From Halomonas sp. GD1P12 (GTDB lineage Bacteria > Pseudomonadota > Gammaproteobacteria > Pseudomonadales > Halomonadaceae): 64,000 bases of DNA. Numbering within the stretch: the stretch's first letter is position 1; every line of letters starts with the position of its first letter. A program made the translations under genes and the position numbers. Below are positions 44,111 to 52,968 of this stretch, in pieces. The stretch covers positions 3,472,001 through 3,536,000 of the forward strand of contig NZ_CP107007.1 of assembly GCF_025725645.1 (NCBI RefSeq), given 5' to 3'. A model generated the notes under the pieces. It was not told where the DNA came from. It worked only from the letters and a program-made list of their open reading frames with translations, and did no database searches.

Positions 44111-45211
44111 ATGATTCACAATAAAACCATGATCGCCCAGCGCCCGGCGCCGAAAAGCACCATTGGCCCTGCGGCGTGGCTGCGCGGCAATCTCTTCAAC
44201 GGCCCGCTCAATACGCTGTTCACGCTGGTCGGGCTCTACGTGCTGTACCTGCTGGTGGTGCCTACCGTGCAGTGGGCGTTCATCGACGCCAACTGGGTCG
44301 GTACCACGCGCGAAGACTGCACCCGTGAAGGCGCCTGCTGGGTATTCGTCAAGGCGCGCTTTACCCAGTTCATCTACGGGCTCTACCCACGCTCGGAGCT
44401 TTGGCGCGCCAACATCGTCTTCGTCGGCTTTTTCGCGCTGATCGCCTGGCTTGCCATCCCGCGCCTGCCGCTCAAGCGCTGGGTGGCGGTGTTCGCGCTG
44501 GTGGTGTTCCCGGTGATTGCCTACGTGCTGCTTCACGGCGGCCACTTCGACCTGCCGCGAGTGCCGACCCACCGCTGGGGCGGGCTGATGCTGACGCTGC
44601 TGCTGGCCTCGGTCGGTATGATCGGGGCGCTGCCGATCGGCATCGTGCTGGCACTCGGGCGGCGCTCGAGCATGCCGATCGTCAAGAGCTTTTCGGTGGT
44701 GTTCATCGAGTTCTGGCGCGGCGTGCCGCTGATCACCGTGCTGTTCATGGCCTCGGTGATGCTACCGCTGTTTCTGCCCTCGGATCTCTCCGTCGACCGG
44801 CTGATCCGCGCGCTGATCGGGATCACGCTGTTTCAAAGCGCCTACATGGCCGAAGTCATCCGCGGCGGGCTGCAGGCGATTCCGCGCGGCCAGGACGAAG
44901 CCGCCGCCGCGCTCGGCATGACCTACTGGAAGCGCATGGGGCTGATCGTCATGCCCCAGGCGCTGAAGATGATGATTCCCGGCATCGTGAACACCTTCAT
45001 ATCGCTGTTCAAGGACACCACGCTTGTGATGATCATCGGCCTGTTCGATCTTCTGGGCATCGTGCAGGCGGCGCTGTCCGACTCGCGCTGGCTGGGCTTT
45101 TCGCTGGAGGGCTACGTGTTCGCCGCGTTCGTGTTCTGGATCTTTTGTTTCAGCATGTCGCGCTATAGCCAGTATCTCGAACGCCGCCTCAACACCGGCC
45201 ACAAGCGCTAA
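44111..45211 (+). CDS. aapM: General L-amino-acid ABC transporter permease AapM
   Basis: 366-residue second permease of the heterodimer. N-terminal cytoplasmic stretch, then a TM and a periplasmic insert with two cysteines ([13 protein letters not shown]), typical of AapM/BztC. The core has [24 protein letters not shown], the EAA loop [25 protein letters not shown] and [23 protein letters not shown]. Follows aapQ by 16 bp and precedes aapP by 26 bp. Confidence 0.92.
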   Translation: MIHNKTMIAQRPAPKSTIGPAAWLRGNLFNGPLNTLFTLVGLYVLYLLVVPTVQWAFIDANWVGTTREDCTREGACWVFVKARFTQFIYGLYPRSELWRANIVFVGFFALIAWLAIPRLPLKRWVAVFALVVFPVIAYVLLHGGHFDLPRVPTHRWGGLMLTLLLASVGMIGALPIGIVLALGRRSSMPIVKSFSVVFIEFWRGVPLITVLFMASVMLPLFLPSDLSVDRLIRALIGITLFQSAYMAEVIRGGLQAIPRGQDEAAAALGMTYWKRMGLIVMPQALKMMIPGIVNTFISLFKDTTLVMIIGLFDLLGIVQAALSDSRWLGFSLEGYVFAAFVFWIFCFSMSRYSQYLERRLNTGHKR

Positions 45212-45237
45212 CGCCGCCCCCTTTCAAGGATAACCTC

Positions 45238-45999
45238 ATGAGTGAAGCAGCTTTAAAACCTCAGGATTCGATGGTCGAGATGCGCGGCGTCAACAAGTGG
45301 TACGGCGACTTTCACGTGCTGCGTGATATCGACCTCGACGTAAAGCGCGGCGAGCGCATCGTCATTTGCGGGCCTTCGGGCTCGGGCAAGTCCACCATGA
45401 TCCGCTGTATCAACCATCTGGAAGAGCATCAGCAGGGTGAGATCGTCGTCGGCGGCGTACCGCTCACCCAGGACGTCAAGCGTATCGAGCAGGTGCGCAG
45501 AAGCGTGGGCATGGTGTTCCAGCACTTCAATCTGTTTCCTCACCTCTCGGTGCTGGAGAACTGCTGCATCGCGCCGATGTGGGTGCAGAAAAAATCACGC
45601 CGCGAGGCCGAGGCCGAGGCGATGCAGTACCTGGAGCGGGTGCGCATCGCCGAGCAGGCGAAAAAGTACCCGGGCCAGCTCTCCGGCGGCCAGCAGCAGC
45701 GCGTGGCGATCGCCCGCTCCTTGTGCATGCACCCGGACGTGATGCTATTCGATGAGCCCACCTCGGCGCTCGACCCGGAGATGATCAAGGAGGTGCTCGA
45801 TGTCATGGTCGAGCTCGCCGAGGAAGGCATGACGATGCTCTGCGTGACTCACGAAATGGGCTTCGCCAAGACCGTAGCGGACCGGGTGATCTTCATGGAC
45901 CAGGGCCAGATCATCGAGGAGAACGCCCCGGAGCCGTTCTTCAACGACCCGCAGTCCGAGCGCACCCAGCTATTCTTGAGCCAGATCCTCGGCCACTAG
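45238..45999 (+). CDS. aapP: General L-amino-acid ABC transporter ATPase AapP
   Basis: 253-residue ATPase energising AapQM. Walker [10 protein letters not shown] (~44-52), Q-loop [17 protein letters not shown], signature LSGGQQQR, Walker [16 protein letters not shown], switch His in CVTHEMGFA. Full length. Its TAG stop lies in the palindrome CTAG (45996-45999), which also supplies the stop codon of the convergent phosphatase gene, so the two coding regions overlap by four bases tail to tail. Confidence 0.94.
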   Translation: MSEAALKPQDSMVEMRGVNKWYGDFHVLRDIDLDVKRGERIVICGPSGSGKSTMIRCINHLEEHQQGEIVVGGVPLTQDVKRIEQVRRSVGMVFQHFNLFPHLSVLENCCIAPMWVQKKSRREAEAEAMQYLERVRIAEQAKKYPGQLSGGQQQRVAIARSLCMHPDVMLFDEPTSALDPEMIKEVLDVMVELAEEGMTMLCVTHEMGFAKTVADRVIFMDQGQIIEENAPEPFFNDPQSERTQLFLSQILGH

Positions 46000-46595
46000 G
46001 CGCTTTTGTCGACCAGCGTGATGCTGGCAGGCTCTAGCGGTGTCTGGTCGCGATGGCCGGTGAGCGGTTTGCCGGCTATCGCGGTCAGCAGTATCTGCAG
46101 CGGGTCGCCGTGGCTGACCAGCAAAATCGTTTCGCCGCTTACGCGCGCCTCCCACGCCTCGATCACTGCCTGCATGCGCGCCGCCACCCGGGCGACTGGC
46201 TCGACCCCGTGCGCGGCGTGCTCGGCGTTTCGGTCATCGAGCACCCAGACGCCCTCATAAAGCGCCGCTTTCTGCCCCTCGAACTCGCCGAAGTAGCGCT
46301 CGCGCAGGCGCTCGTCTTTCTCTATCGGTACACCCAGCGCATCCGCCACCCGGCGCGCCGTCTCAGTGGTGCGCAGAAAATCCGAGTGCACGATGCGCGT
46401 GGGTGTCGGCCAGACCCAATTTTTCACTACCTCGTCAAGCTGGCGCTCGCCGGTTTCGGAAAGCCCGAAGGCGTCGAGTCCGCGCTCGGGAGAGCTAATG
46501 ATCAGTCCTTGCTCGTTGGCCTGGCTATGGCCGTGGCGCATCAGCAGATAGCGGTTGCGCCAATGGTAGTAGGAACCCTGTAAAGTACTTGACAT
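45996..46595 (-). CDS. Histidine phosphatase family protein (phosphoglycerate-mutase-like)
   Basis: 199-residue branch-1 histidine phosphatase. Catalytic RHG in [16 protein letters not shown] (~17-32), second Arg in [18 protein letters not shown], Glu in [11 protein letters not shown] (~100) and second catalytic His in [14 protein letters not shown] (~155-168). The insertion [18 protein letters not shown] is typical of environmental phosphatases of this fold. Start ATG at 46593-46595 has no convincing ribosome site and coincides with a Pho-box-like element, so the start is less certain. Substrate unknown; it is divergent from the phosphonate operon. Confidence 0.82.
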   Translation of the reverse strand: MSSTLQGSYYHWRNRYLLMRHGHSQANEQGLIISSPERGLDAFGLSETGERQLDEVVKNWVWPTPTRIVHSDFLRTTETARRVADALGVPIEKDERLRERYFGEFEGQKAALYEGVWVLDDRNAEHAAHGVEPVARVAARMQAVIEAWEARVSGETILLVSHGDPLQILLTAIAGKPLTGHRDQTPLEPASITLVDKSA

Positions 46596-46606
46596 ATGTT
46601 TGTCAC
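46589..46606 (+). promoter_or_regulatory. Pho-box-like element ahead of phnD
   Basis: TTGACATATGTTTGTCAC matches 14 of 18 positions of the E. coli Pho box, with TTGACA and TTGTCA exactly 11 bp apart. It lies ~165 bp upstream of phnD and overlaps the start codon of the divergent histidine phosphatase gene, so it could control either. Confidence 0.5.
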
Positions 46607-46770
46607 AAACCCTAGGTTGAAGAAGCGTCGTTTTCGAAAAACAAGCATTAAATGCGCAGTAACGAAACCAAAAAGCGCGCTGACCGCCGCCATAACGCTC
46701 GAAAGTGCGCGCCGGTCATAAAAACCGTCACAACACGTCTTTATAAAAACAAACTACCTCCGAGGTTTCC

Positions 46771-47754
46771 ATGAACAAGCTTCTCTCCTCCAGGCCCGCG
46801 CTGTCATGGGCGGCGGCACTGCCTCTTGCGCTACTCTCATCCATAGCGTTTGCCGAGTGCGAACGTGGCGACCTCGACGCCATTTACTGCGATGAAAATG
46901 GCGACATGGTCGCCGACCGCCCCGCCGATGAGTCCGAATGGGCCAACCCGGACACGCTGATTTTCGCCTATACCCCGGTCGAGGATCCGGCCATCTATTC
47001 CGATATCTGGCAGCCCTTCATTGAGCACTTGTCCGAGGTGACCGGGCGCGACGTGCGCTTTTTCGCCGTGCAGTCCAACGCCGCCCAGGTCGAGGCAATG
47101 CGCAGCGGCCGGCTCCATATCGCCGGCTTCTCGACCGGCCCCACGCCCTTTGCCGTCAACCTGGCCGGTGCGGTGCCATTTGCGCTGATGGGCTCCGACG
47201 ACGGCCAGTTCGGCTACACCCTTCAGCTGTTTACCCACGTTGACTCCGACATCGAAACCGTCGAGGATCTCAAGGGCAAGCGCGTTGCGCACACCTCACC
47301 GACCTCCAACTCTGGCAACCTCGCCCCTCGGGCGCTTCTGCCCGAGCTCGGCGTCACTCCGGACGAGGATTACGAGGTCGTCTACTCCGGCAGCCATGAC
47401 CAGTCGATGCTCGGCGTGGTGGCGCGCGATTATGACGCCGCCCCGGTGGCCTCGGAAGTGGTCGAGCGCATGGCCGCCCGCGGACTCTACGATGAGGAGG
47501 ACGTACGCCTGATTTATGAGTCCGACCGTTTCCCCACCACCTCCTACAATTACGCCTACAACCTGCACCCGGATCTGGTCGAAAAGATCGAAGAGGCATT
47601 TTTCAGCTTCGACTTCGCCGGCACCGAGCTTGGCGAGGAGTTCGACGGCGTCGAGAAGTTCATCCCGATCAACTACAAGGATAACTGGCAGGTGATTCGC
47701 ACCATCCAGGCCGCCAACGGCGTGACCTATACGCCCGAGAATATGGAAGAGTAA
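46771..47754 (+). CDS. phnD: Phosphonate/phosphite-type ABC transporter binding protein PhnD
   Basis: 327-residue periplasmic receptor. Signal peptide (~1-28, SSIAFA-ECE), a short N-terminal cysteine pair (CERGDLDAIYCDENGDMVAD) seen in marine PhnD-type proteins, then the PhnD fold: LIFAYTPVEDPAIYSDIWQPF, VQSNAAQVEAMRSGRLHIAGFSTGP and KGKRVAHTSPTSNSGNLAPR with the S/T-rich phosphonate-binding loop. First gene of phnD-phnC-phnE1-phnE2. No C-P lyase or phosphonatase gene lies in the window, so the substrate could be a phosphonate, phosphite or phosphate ester. Confidence 0.88.
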   Translation: MNKLLSSRPALSWAAALPLALLSSIAFAECERGDLDAIYCDENGDMVADRPADESEWANPDTLIFAYTPVEDPAIYSDIWQPFIEHLSEVTGRDVRFFAVQSNAAQVEAMRSGRLHIAGFSTGPTPFAVNLAGAVPFALMGSDDGQFGYTLQLFTHVDSDIETVEDLKGKRVAHTSPTSNSGNLAPRALLPELGVTPDEDYEVVYSGSHDQSMLGVVARDYDAAPVASEVVERMAARGLYDEEDVRLIYESDRFPTTSYNYAYNLHPDLVEKIEEAFFSFDFAGTELGEEFDGVEKFIPINYKDNWQVIRTIQAANGVTYTPENMEE

Positions 47755-47806
47755 ATCGCACTGCGCCTCAAGGCGCGGTTTGCTGGCTGCCGATGGAAGC
47801 GACAAC

Positions 47807-48607
47807 ATGCTGGAAATCAAGAATCTGGTCAAACGCTATGGCCACAGCGAGCCCGTGCTCAAGGGGCTCGATCTCAAGGTCGAAGGTAACAGCGTGGTGT
47901 CCATCGTGGGCGCCTCGGGCGCGGGCAAAAGCACGATGCTGCGCTGTATCAACCGACTGGTGGAGCCGACGTCGGGGTCCATCACGCTCAACGGGGTCGA
48001 GCTCGTCCACCTCAAGGGCGCCGAGCTCAGACGTGCCCGGCGCAAAATCGGTATGGTCTTTCAGGGCTTCAACCTGCTCGACCGGCTAACGGTGATGGAG
48101 AACGTGCTGGCCGGGCGGCTTGGCTACGTCAATCTGTTTCAGGCCATCTCCAGACGCTACCCGCAGGGGGATATCGACCGCGCCTTTCATCTGATGGAGC
48201 GCGTGGGGATCGCCCACTACGCCAACAAGCGCGCCGACGAGCTCTCCGGCGGCGAGCGTCAGCGCGTCGGCGTGGTGCGTGCACTGATGCAGGAACCGGA
48301 CGTGCTGCTGGCAGACGAACCGACCGCCTCACTCGACCCGCGTACGTCCGAACAGATCATGGTGCTGTTGCAAAGCCTGGCGAGTGAGCTTTCGCTGCCG
48401 GTGCTGATCAACATCCACAATGTCGCCCAGGCCAAAACCTATACCGAGCGTATCGTGGGGCTTCGCCACGGCAAGATGATCTTCGATGGGGCTCCGGCGG
48501 CGTTCGACAAGGACGCACTCGACGAGATCTATGGCGGCATCGAGGCGCCGGACGGCGATATCACCGCAGATTCCGAGGCCCCGGAGGCGACGCATGACGC
48601 CCACTGA
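47807..48607 (+). CDS. phnC: Phosphonate ABC transporter ATPase PhnC
   Basis: 266-residue ATPase. Walker A GASGAGKST (~35-43), Q-loop MVFQGFNLLDRLTVMENVLAGRLG (diagnostic for PhnC), signature LSGGERQRVGVVRAL, Walker B VLLADEPTASLDP, and switch His in LINIHNVAQAKTY. The C-terminal ~20 residues are an acidic tail. ATG at 47807 chosen for GGAAG upstream; an earlier in-frame start adds nine unconserved residues. Overlaps phnE1 by 14 bp. Confidence 0.92.
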   Translation: MLEIKNLVKRYGHSEPVLKGLDLKVEGNSVVSIVGASGAGKSTMLRCINRLVEPTSGSITLNGVELVHLKGAELRRARRKIGMVFQGFNLLDRLTVMENVLAGRLGYVNLFQAISRRYPQGDIDRAFHLMERVGIAHYANKRADELSGGERQRVGVVRALMQEPDVLLADEPTASLDPRTSEQIMVLLQSLASELSLPVLINIHNVAQAKTYTERIVGLRHGKMIFDGAPAAFDKDALDEIYGGIEAPDGDITADSEAPEATHDAH

Positions 48608-49400
48608 GTCCTCGCCACCACGCCGGTGGAAAAAACCGCCGTTCATCGCTAACCCGTTGGTACGCTACGGCCTTTTGATCGTCGCCGCCGCGTATCTGAT
48701 ATGGGCGTTTGGTTCGCTGCCGTTCAACTGGGCGCGCATCAGCGAAGGCGTACCGCGGGCAGCGCGCATCTTCAGCGGTGGCTTTCCGCCCAACTTCGAC
48801 CGCTTCGAGCTGCTGGTGACCGGCTTCAAGGAGAGCTTCCAGATCGCGATTCTGGCCACGCTGCTGGGCGTTTTGCTCTCGATTCCTTTCGCCGTGATGG
48901 CGGCGCGCAATATCGCTCCGATGCCGATCTATCTGGTCGGGCGCGCGATCATCATCGTATCCCGCAGTTTTCACCCGGTGATCGTGGCGATTCTGTTCGT
49001 CGCCGCGGTGGGCTTTGGGCCGCTGGCGGGCATTTTGACGCTGACGCTCTACTCGATCGGCTTCGTCGGCAAGCTGTTGGCCGAAGAGATCGAAGAGATC
49101 GACTGGGGCCAGGTCGAGGCAATGCGCGCCGCGGGGGCGGGCTACCTGGCCACGCTCTTCTACGCCGTGTTCCCGCAAATACTGCCGCGCCAGATCGGGC
49201 TTTCCATGTATCAGCTCGACAGCAACCTGCGCGCCTCCGCCGTGGTCGGTATCGTCGGCGCCGGCGGTATCGGCGGCACGCTGATGAACGCCTTCGGACG
49301 CTACGACTACGACTTCGCCTTCGCGATTCTTTTAGTGATCATCGCGGTGATCCTGTTGAGTGAAGGTATCAGCGGCTGGGTGAGGAAAAAGATATGGTAG
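48594..49400 (+). CDS. phnE: Phosphonate ABC transporter permease PhnE (first)
   Basis: 268-residue permease with a basic N-terminus and about six helices. PhnE features: GFKESFQIAILATLLGVLLSIPFAVMAARN, SRSFHPVIVAILFVAAVGFGPLAGILTL, the EAA-like loop EEIEEIDWGQVEAMRAAGAG, and the terminal-core motif RASAVVGIVGAGGIGGTL. ATG at 48594 has GGAGG upstream, inside phnC. Overlaps the second phnE by 7 bp. Confidence 0.91.
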   Translation: MTPTESSPPRRWKKPPFIANPLVRYGLLIVAAAYLIWAFGSLPFNWARISEGVPRAARIFSGGFPPNFDRFELLVTGFKESFQIAILATLLGVLLSIPFAVMAARNIAPMPIYLVGRAIIIVSRSFHPVIVAILFVAAVGFGPLAGILTLTLYSIGFVGKLLAEEIEEIDWGQVEAMRAAGAGYLATLFYAVFPQILPRQIGLSMYQLDSNLRASAVVGIVGAGGIGGTLMNAFGRYDYDFAFAILLVIIAVILLSEGISGWVRKKIW

Positions 49401-50203
49401 ATCACGCCGAACAACTCGCCGACCGCGTCTGGCAACGTTTCGATCGCAAGGAGCGCCTGATTCGCTACGCGGTGCTGCTCGCCACCTTGATGCTCGTGGT
49501 CTGGGCGCTGAGCGATATCGATATTTTCTGGCCTTGGGTGTGGGACGCGCCCAATCAGATCTCCGGGCTGGCGGCGCGCATGTGGCCGCCGAGCCCGGCG
49601 GGCTTTGCCAACATCGTAAGCGCTTTGCTCGAAACCGTGCACATCGCCACGCTCGCCACTTTCCTCACCATCTTTCTCGCGCTGCCGGTGGCCTATATCG
49701 CCGCGCAGAACACCACACCCAACCGGGCGTGCCTGTGGCTTGGGCGCTTCATTCTGGTCTCGAGCCGCTCGGTGAATACGATCATCTGGGCGCTGCTGTT
49801 CGTGGCCATTTTCGGCCCCGGGGTGCTGGCGGGCATTCTCGCCATCGTGTTTCGCTCGATCGGCTTCATCGGCAAGCTGATGGGCGAGGCGATCGAGGAA
49901 ATCGACCGGCGCCCGGTCGAGGCGATGGAGGCGACCGGCGCCTCGAAAGCCAAGGTGATCGCCTACGCTATCGTGCCCCAGGTAATGCCGGCGTTTTTCG
50001 CCATCGTCATTCTGCGCTGGGATATCAATATTCGAGAATCCACCGTGCTGGGGCTGGTGGGCGCCGGCGGCATCGGCGTGATCCTCCAGGGCGCGATCGA
50101 TACCTTCGCCTGGCCGACGGTTGCAACGATTCTGCTGGCGATCATCGTGCTCGTGCTGATTGGGGAGGCGCTTACGAGTATCTTGAGGCGCAAGGTGCTT
50201 TAA
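49394..50203 (+). CDS. phnE: Phosphonate ABC transporter permease PhnE (second)
   Basis: 269-residue paralogous permease: ETVHIATLATFLTIFLALPVAYIAAQN, SSRSVNTIIWALLFVAIFGPGVLAGILAIVFRS, EAIEEIDRRPVEAMEATGAS, and RESTVLGLVGAGGIGVIL. Two PhnE genes in tandem imply a heterodimeric channel, known for several phosphonate and phosphite importers. Starts within the last codons of phnE1; last gene of the operon. Confidence 0.91.
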   Translation: MVDHAEQLADRVWQRFDRKERLIRYAVLLATLMLVVWALSDIDIFWPWVWDAPNQISGLAARMWPPSPAGFANIVSALLETVHIATLATFLTIFLALPVAYIAAQNTTPNRACLWLGRFILVSSRSVNTIIWALLFVAIFGPGVLAGILAIVFRSIGFIGKLMGEAIEEIDRRPVEAMEATGASKAKVIAYAIVPQVMPAFFAIVILRWDINIRESTVLGLVGAGGIGVILQGAIDTFAWPTVATILLAIIVLVLIGEALTSILRRKVL

Positions 50204-50279
50204 CGCGGCCAGCGGTTGACCGAACGTCGATCGCTTGCCATGTTTAATCAACCACTAACGACACGGAGGACGTTTGATC

Positions 50280-50708
50280 ATGCCAACTTACATTGTGGTG
50301 GCCGACGCAGGACGCGCGCGCATCTTCACCCATGCCGCGAACAAGCTCACCGAGAAAGAGAGCCTGGTGCACGCCGAAGGGCAAATGCACGAAGGCGACC
50401 TGGTGACCGATAGCCCCGGGGCGGACGTACATACTGGCTCACAAGGCTCTGCCCGCTCTTCCGCCGAAGGCGGCGAGGCGCTCGAGCACGAAAACGAGAT
50501 GTTTGCCAAGCAGGTCGTGCAATACCTGTTCGACGCCCGCACGAGCAACAAGATGGACGAGCTGATCCTGATCGCCGCGCCGAAGTTTCTGGGTCTTCTG
50601 CGCGACAAGCTCGACAAGCCGACGCAGAAGCTGGTGACGCATACGCTCTCCAAGGATTACACCAAGGCTTCGAGCGATGAGATCGAAGAGGCGATCAAGA
50701 AGCTCTGA
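50280..50708 (+). CDS. Host-attachment-family protein (PF10116 type)
   Basis: 142-residue cytoplasmic protein of the 'protein required for attachment to host cells' family. It opens PTYIVVADAGRARIFTH, contains a disordered middle (SSAEGGEALEHENEMFAKQV) and the conserved core DELILIAAPKFLGLLRDKL... HTLSKDYTKASSDEIEEAI, related to the eRF1/peptide-release-factor-like fold. ATG at 50280 is preceded by GGAGG at ~10 nt; an in-frame TTG two codons earlier is closer to that site. The family name derives from plant-associated bacteria; its molecular function is unknown and the name should not be read as evidence of virulence. Confidence 0.85.
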   Translation: MPTYIVVADAGRARIFTHAANKLTEKESLVHAEGQMHEGDLVTDSPGADVHTGSQGSARSSAEGGEALEHENEMFAKQVVQYLFDARTSNKMDELILIAAPKFLGLLRDKLDKPTQKLVTHTLSKDYTKASSDEIEEAIKKL

Positions 50709-50741
50709 TCCTGCCGGGCGTCGCCCCAGTTAAAAATCAAC

Positions 50742-50768
50742 TCATGTTAAGGCCGCTCCTGCCGATAA
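50742..50768 (+). promoter_or_regulatory. Sigma28 (FliA)-type promoter of the first chemoreceptor gene
   Basis: TCATGTTA-N11-GCCGATAA against TAAAGTTT-N11-GCCGATAA: perfect -10 element, five of eight in the -35 and exact spacing. It lies 62 bp ahead of the start codon. Confidence 0.65.
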
Positions 50769-50829
50769 CCAATGCGCTGCTTTTATTGGAAAAAGTAGTG
50801 TCATCTGTTCATCGATCAAGAGAGCGGCC

Positions 50830-52716
50830 ATGCTATCCTCCCTACGAACCCGTATTCTGCTCGCCGCGTTGGCAGCGATCATCGCGGCATTGACCCTCAA
50901 TGGCTTTGCCAGCTACTGGACCGTCAAGGGCCACAACGACGAGCAGATCCATCGCCATCTCGATGCCGCCCTGAAGGGCAACGCCCAAGCACTGAGAGAG
51001 TGGGTGGCCGCCCGTAATCGTCTGGTTGCCTCACTGCCCACCGTCGTTGAAAGCGCCGACCCGCTGGCGGCACTCCAGCAGCTTCAGACCGCTGGCGACT
51101 TCATGACCACCTACGTTGCCTACGCGTCGTCGAAACCGCCGGTCTTTTCCGACGGCTGGCAGCCGCCGGCGGATTACGACCCGCGCCAGCGCCCCTGGTA
51201 CCAGCAGGCCGTCGAGGCTGGCACCACTATCGTGACGTCCCCCTATCTGGACATGATCTCCGGCGAGCTGGTGGTTTCCTTCATTCACCCCTACTACGCC
51301 GACGGCGATAGCGGCCGACTGCTGGGCGTCATCGGCGGCGATATCGGTATCGAAGACGTGGTGGGTATCGTTACCGGCATTCAGCCGACGCCGTCGAGCT
51401 TCGCCTTTTTGGTCACCGACGACGGCACCATCGCGGCGCATCCGGACAGCGCGCTGGCGCTCGAGCCTTCGACCGTACTGAGCGAGCAGCTCGACCCCGC
51501 CTTTCTAAAGAACCTGGAGAGCAACAACACGCCGACGCCGCTAGTGCTCGACCAGCGCGAAAAACTGCTGATGGGGCGCGACGTCGGGCTTGGCAGCGGT
51601 TGGGAGCTGGTGGTCGCCATGGATGAGCAGGAAGCGACCGCGGGCCTTCGCGCCATCGCCTTCTCGTCACTGGCCACGCTCATCATCGTGGCGGTGCTGA
51701 CCGCGCTCGGCCTTGGCGTGCTGCTTTCGCTGTTGCTGCGCCCGCTCAAGGGCGTCGGCCACGCGATGGACAACATCGCCTCCGGCGACGGCGATCTGAC
51801 CCAGCGCCTGCCGGCCACGGGCAAGGACGAGATCGCCCGCATCGCCGGCGCCTTCAACCGTTTTGCGGACAAGATGGAAACGGTGCTGATCGACGTGCGC
51901 ACCAGCAGTGAAACCGTGCACCACGCCGCCAGCGAGATCGCGCTGGGCGGACAGGATCTTTCACGGCGCACCGACCAGACCGCCGCGAGCCTGCAGCAGA
52001 CCTCGGCCTCCATCGAGCAGATCAACAGCACCGTCGGCCAAACCGCCGCCTCGTCAAAGGAGGCCAACGCGCTCTCCCAGGCCGCCTCCGAAGTCGCCCA
52101 TCGGGGCCATGAGGATGTCTCCCGGGTCGTCTCGACCATGGAGGAGATCACCCGCGCGTCTGACCGCATCGGTGAAATCGTGACACTGATGGACGGCATC
52201 GCCTTCCAGACCAACCTGCTCGCACTCAACGCCTCGGTCGAGGCGGCGCGGGCCGGCGAGCACGGCCGCGGTTTCGCGGTGGTCGCCGAAGAGGTTCGCC
52301 AGCTGGCCCGACGTAGCAGCGACGCGGCCAACGATATCAAACGCGTCATCGAGGACTCCCAGGCCAGGGTGCATAGCGGTACAACGCTGGTTCGCAACGC
52401 CGGCGACACCATGCAGGAGATCGTGACCAACAGCGCGCGCATCACCGACGTCCTTGCTGAAATCACCGCCGCCACCAGCGAGCAAAGCGATGGTATTCAG
52501 CAGGTCAATATCGCGGTGAACGATCTCGACCGCATGACCCAGGAGAACGCCGCCATGGTCGAGGAGTCGACCACCGCCGCCGAGCAGCTAAAAGAGCAGG
52601 CCGATCACCTGGCCCGCACGATCGCAAGCTTCACCCTCTCGGCCACCACGCCGGCCCTCGGCTCGACGCGCCAGACCGCCGCCCTCCCCGCCGCTCCGTC
52701 ACAGCCCGCGTTCTAA
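50830..52716 (+). CDS. Methyl-accepting chemotaxis protein with amino-acid-type dCache domain (MCP 1)
   Basis: 628-residue chemoreceptor: TM1 (~8-30), periplasmic dCache_1 (~36-275), TM2 (~278-302), HAMP (~303-357) and a signalling domain (~380-610) with the universal tip [21 protein letters not shown]. The sensor carries the complete amino-acid-binding Cache signature: Y116, R121, W123, Y124 (in YDPRQRPWY), Y139 and D171, spaced as in PctA-like receptors. Ligand therefore probably L-amino acids. No CheR-binding pentapeptide at the C-terminus. Its own sigma28-type promoter lies upstream. Closest in the window to MCP 4. Confidence 0.93.
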   Translation: MLSSLRTRILLAALAAIIAALTLNGFASYWTVKGHNDEQIHRHLDAALKGNAQALREWVAARNRLVASLPTVVESADPLAALQQLQTAGDFMTTYVAYASSKPPVFSDGWQPPADYDPRQRPWYQQAVEAGTTIVTSPYLDMISGELVVSFIHPYYADGDSGRLLGVIGGDIGIEDVVGIVTGIQPTPSSFAFLVTDDGTIAAHPDSALALEPSTVLSEQLDPAFLKNLESNNTPTPLVLDQREKLLMGRDVGLGSGWELVVAMDEQEATAGLRAIAFSSLATLIIVAVLTALGLGVLLSLLLRPLKGVGHAMDNIASGDGDLTQRLPATGKDEIARIAGAFNRFADKMETVLIDVRTSSETVHHAASEIALGGQDLSRRTDQTAASLQQTSASIEQINSTVGQTAASSKEANALSQAASEVAHRGHEDVSRVVSTMEEITRASDRIGEIVTLMDGIAFQTNLLALNASVEAARAGEHGRGFAVVAEEVRQLARRSSDAANDIKRVIEDSQARVHSGTTLVRNAGDTMQEIVTNSARITDVLAEITAATSEQSDGIQQVNIAVNDLDRMTQENAAMVEESTTAAEQLKEQADHLARTIASFTLSATTPALGSTRQTAALPAAPSQPAF

Positions 52717-52739
52717 AAAACGCCGCTCCCGGCTTGCCC

Positions 52740-52775
52740 GCGGCGCTCTCGACCCTGACGGTCGGTGAGCGCCGC
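52740..52775 (+). terminator. Hairpin after MCP 1
   Basis: GCGGCGCTC and GAGCGCCGC form a 9-bp stem enclosing a second GACC/GGTC pairing, ~25 bp past the stop codon. It is followed only by ATTTG, so termination is probable but may be aided by the AAGCGC/GCGCTT hairpin with six Ts at 52799-52830. Confidence 0.5.
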
Positions 52776-52852
52776 ATTTGATCCAAAGACGACGCCCCAA
52801 GCGCCGGCCGCGACAGCCGTGCGCTTTTTTGCCGCGAAGCCACGTCGGTATG

Positions 52853-52879
52853 TCAAGAAGATGCTTTTCATGCCGATAT
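52853..52879 (+). promoter_or_regulatory. Sigma28-type promoter of MCP 2
   Basis: TCAAGAAG-N11-GCCGATAT: seven of eight in the -10, four of eight in the -35, exact 11-bp spacing. It lies ~90 bp ahead of the start. Confidence 0.5.
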
Positions 52880-52968
52880 TCCTGTTAACGCCCGACTGTT
52901 TCGTTGACGTCGCTTTTTAATGGCGCCGCGCGCGTAGTGGCTTTTCCATCAGGCATAAGGACTCGAAC

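Noticed and set aside
50280..50708. Host-attachment-family protein as a sign of a phage or pathogenicity island
   Set aside because: The family is widespread in free-living proteobacteria. No phage or secretion genes flank it and base composition matches its neighbours.
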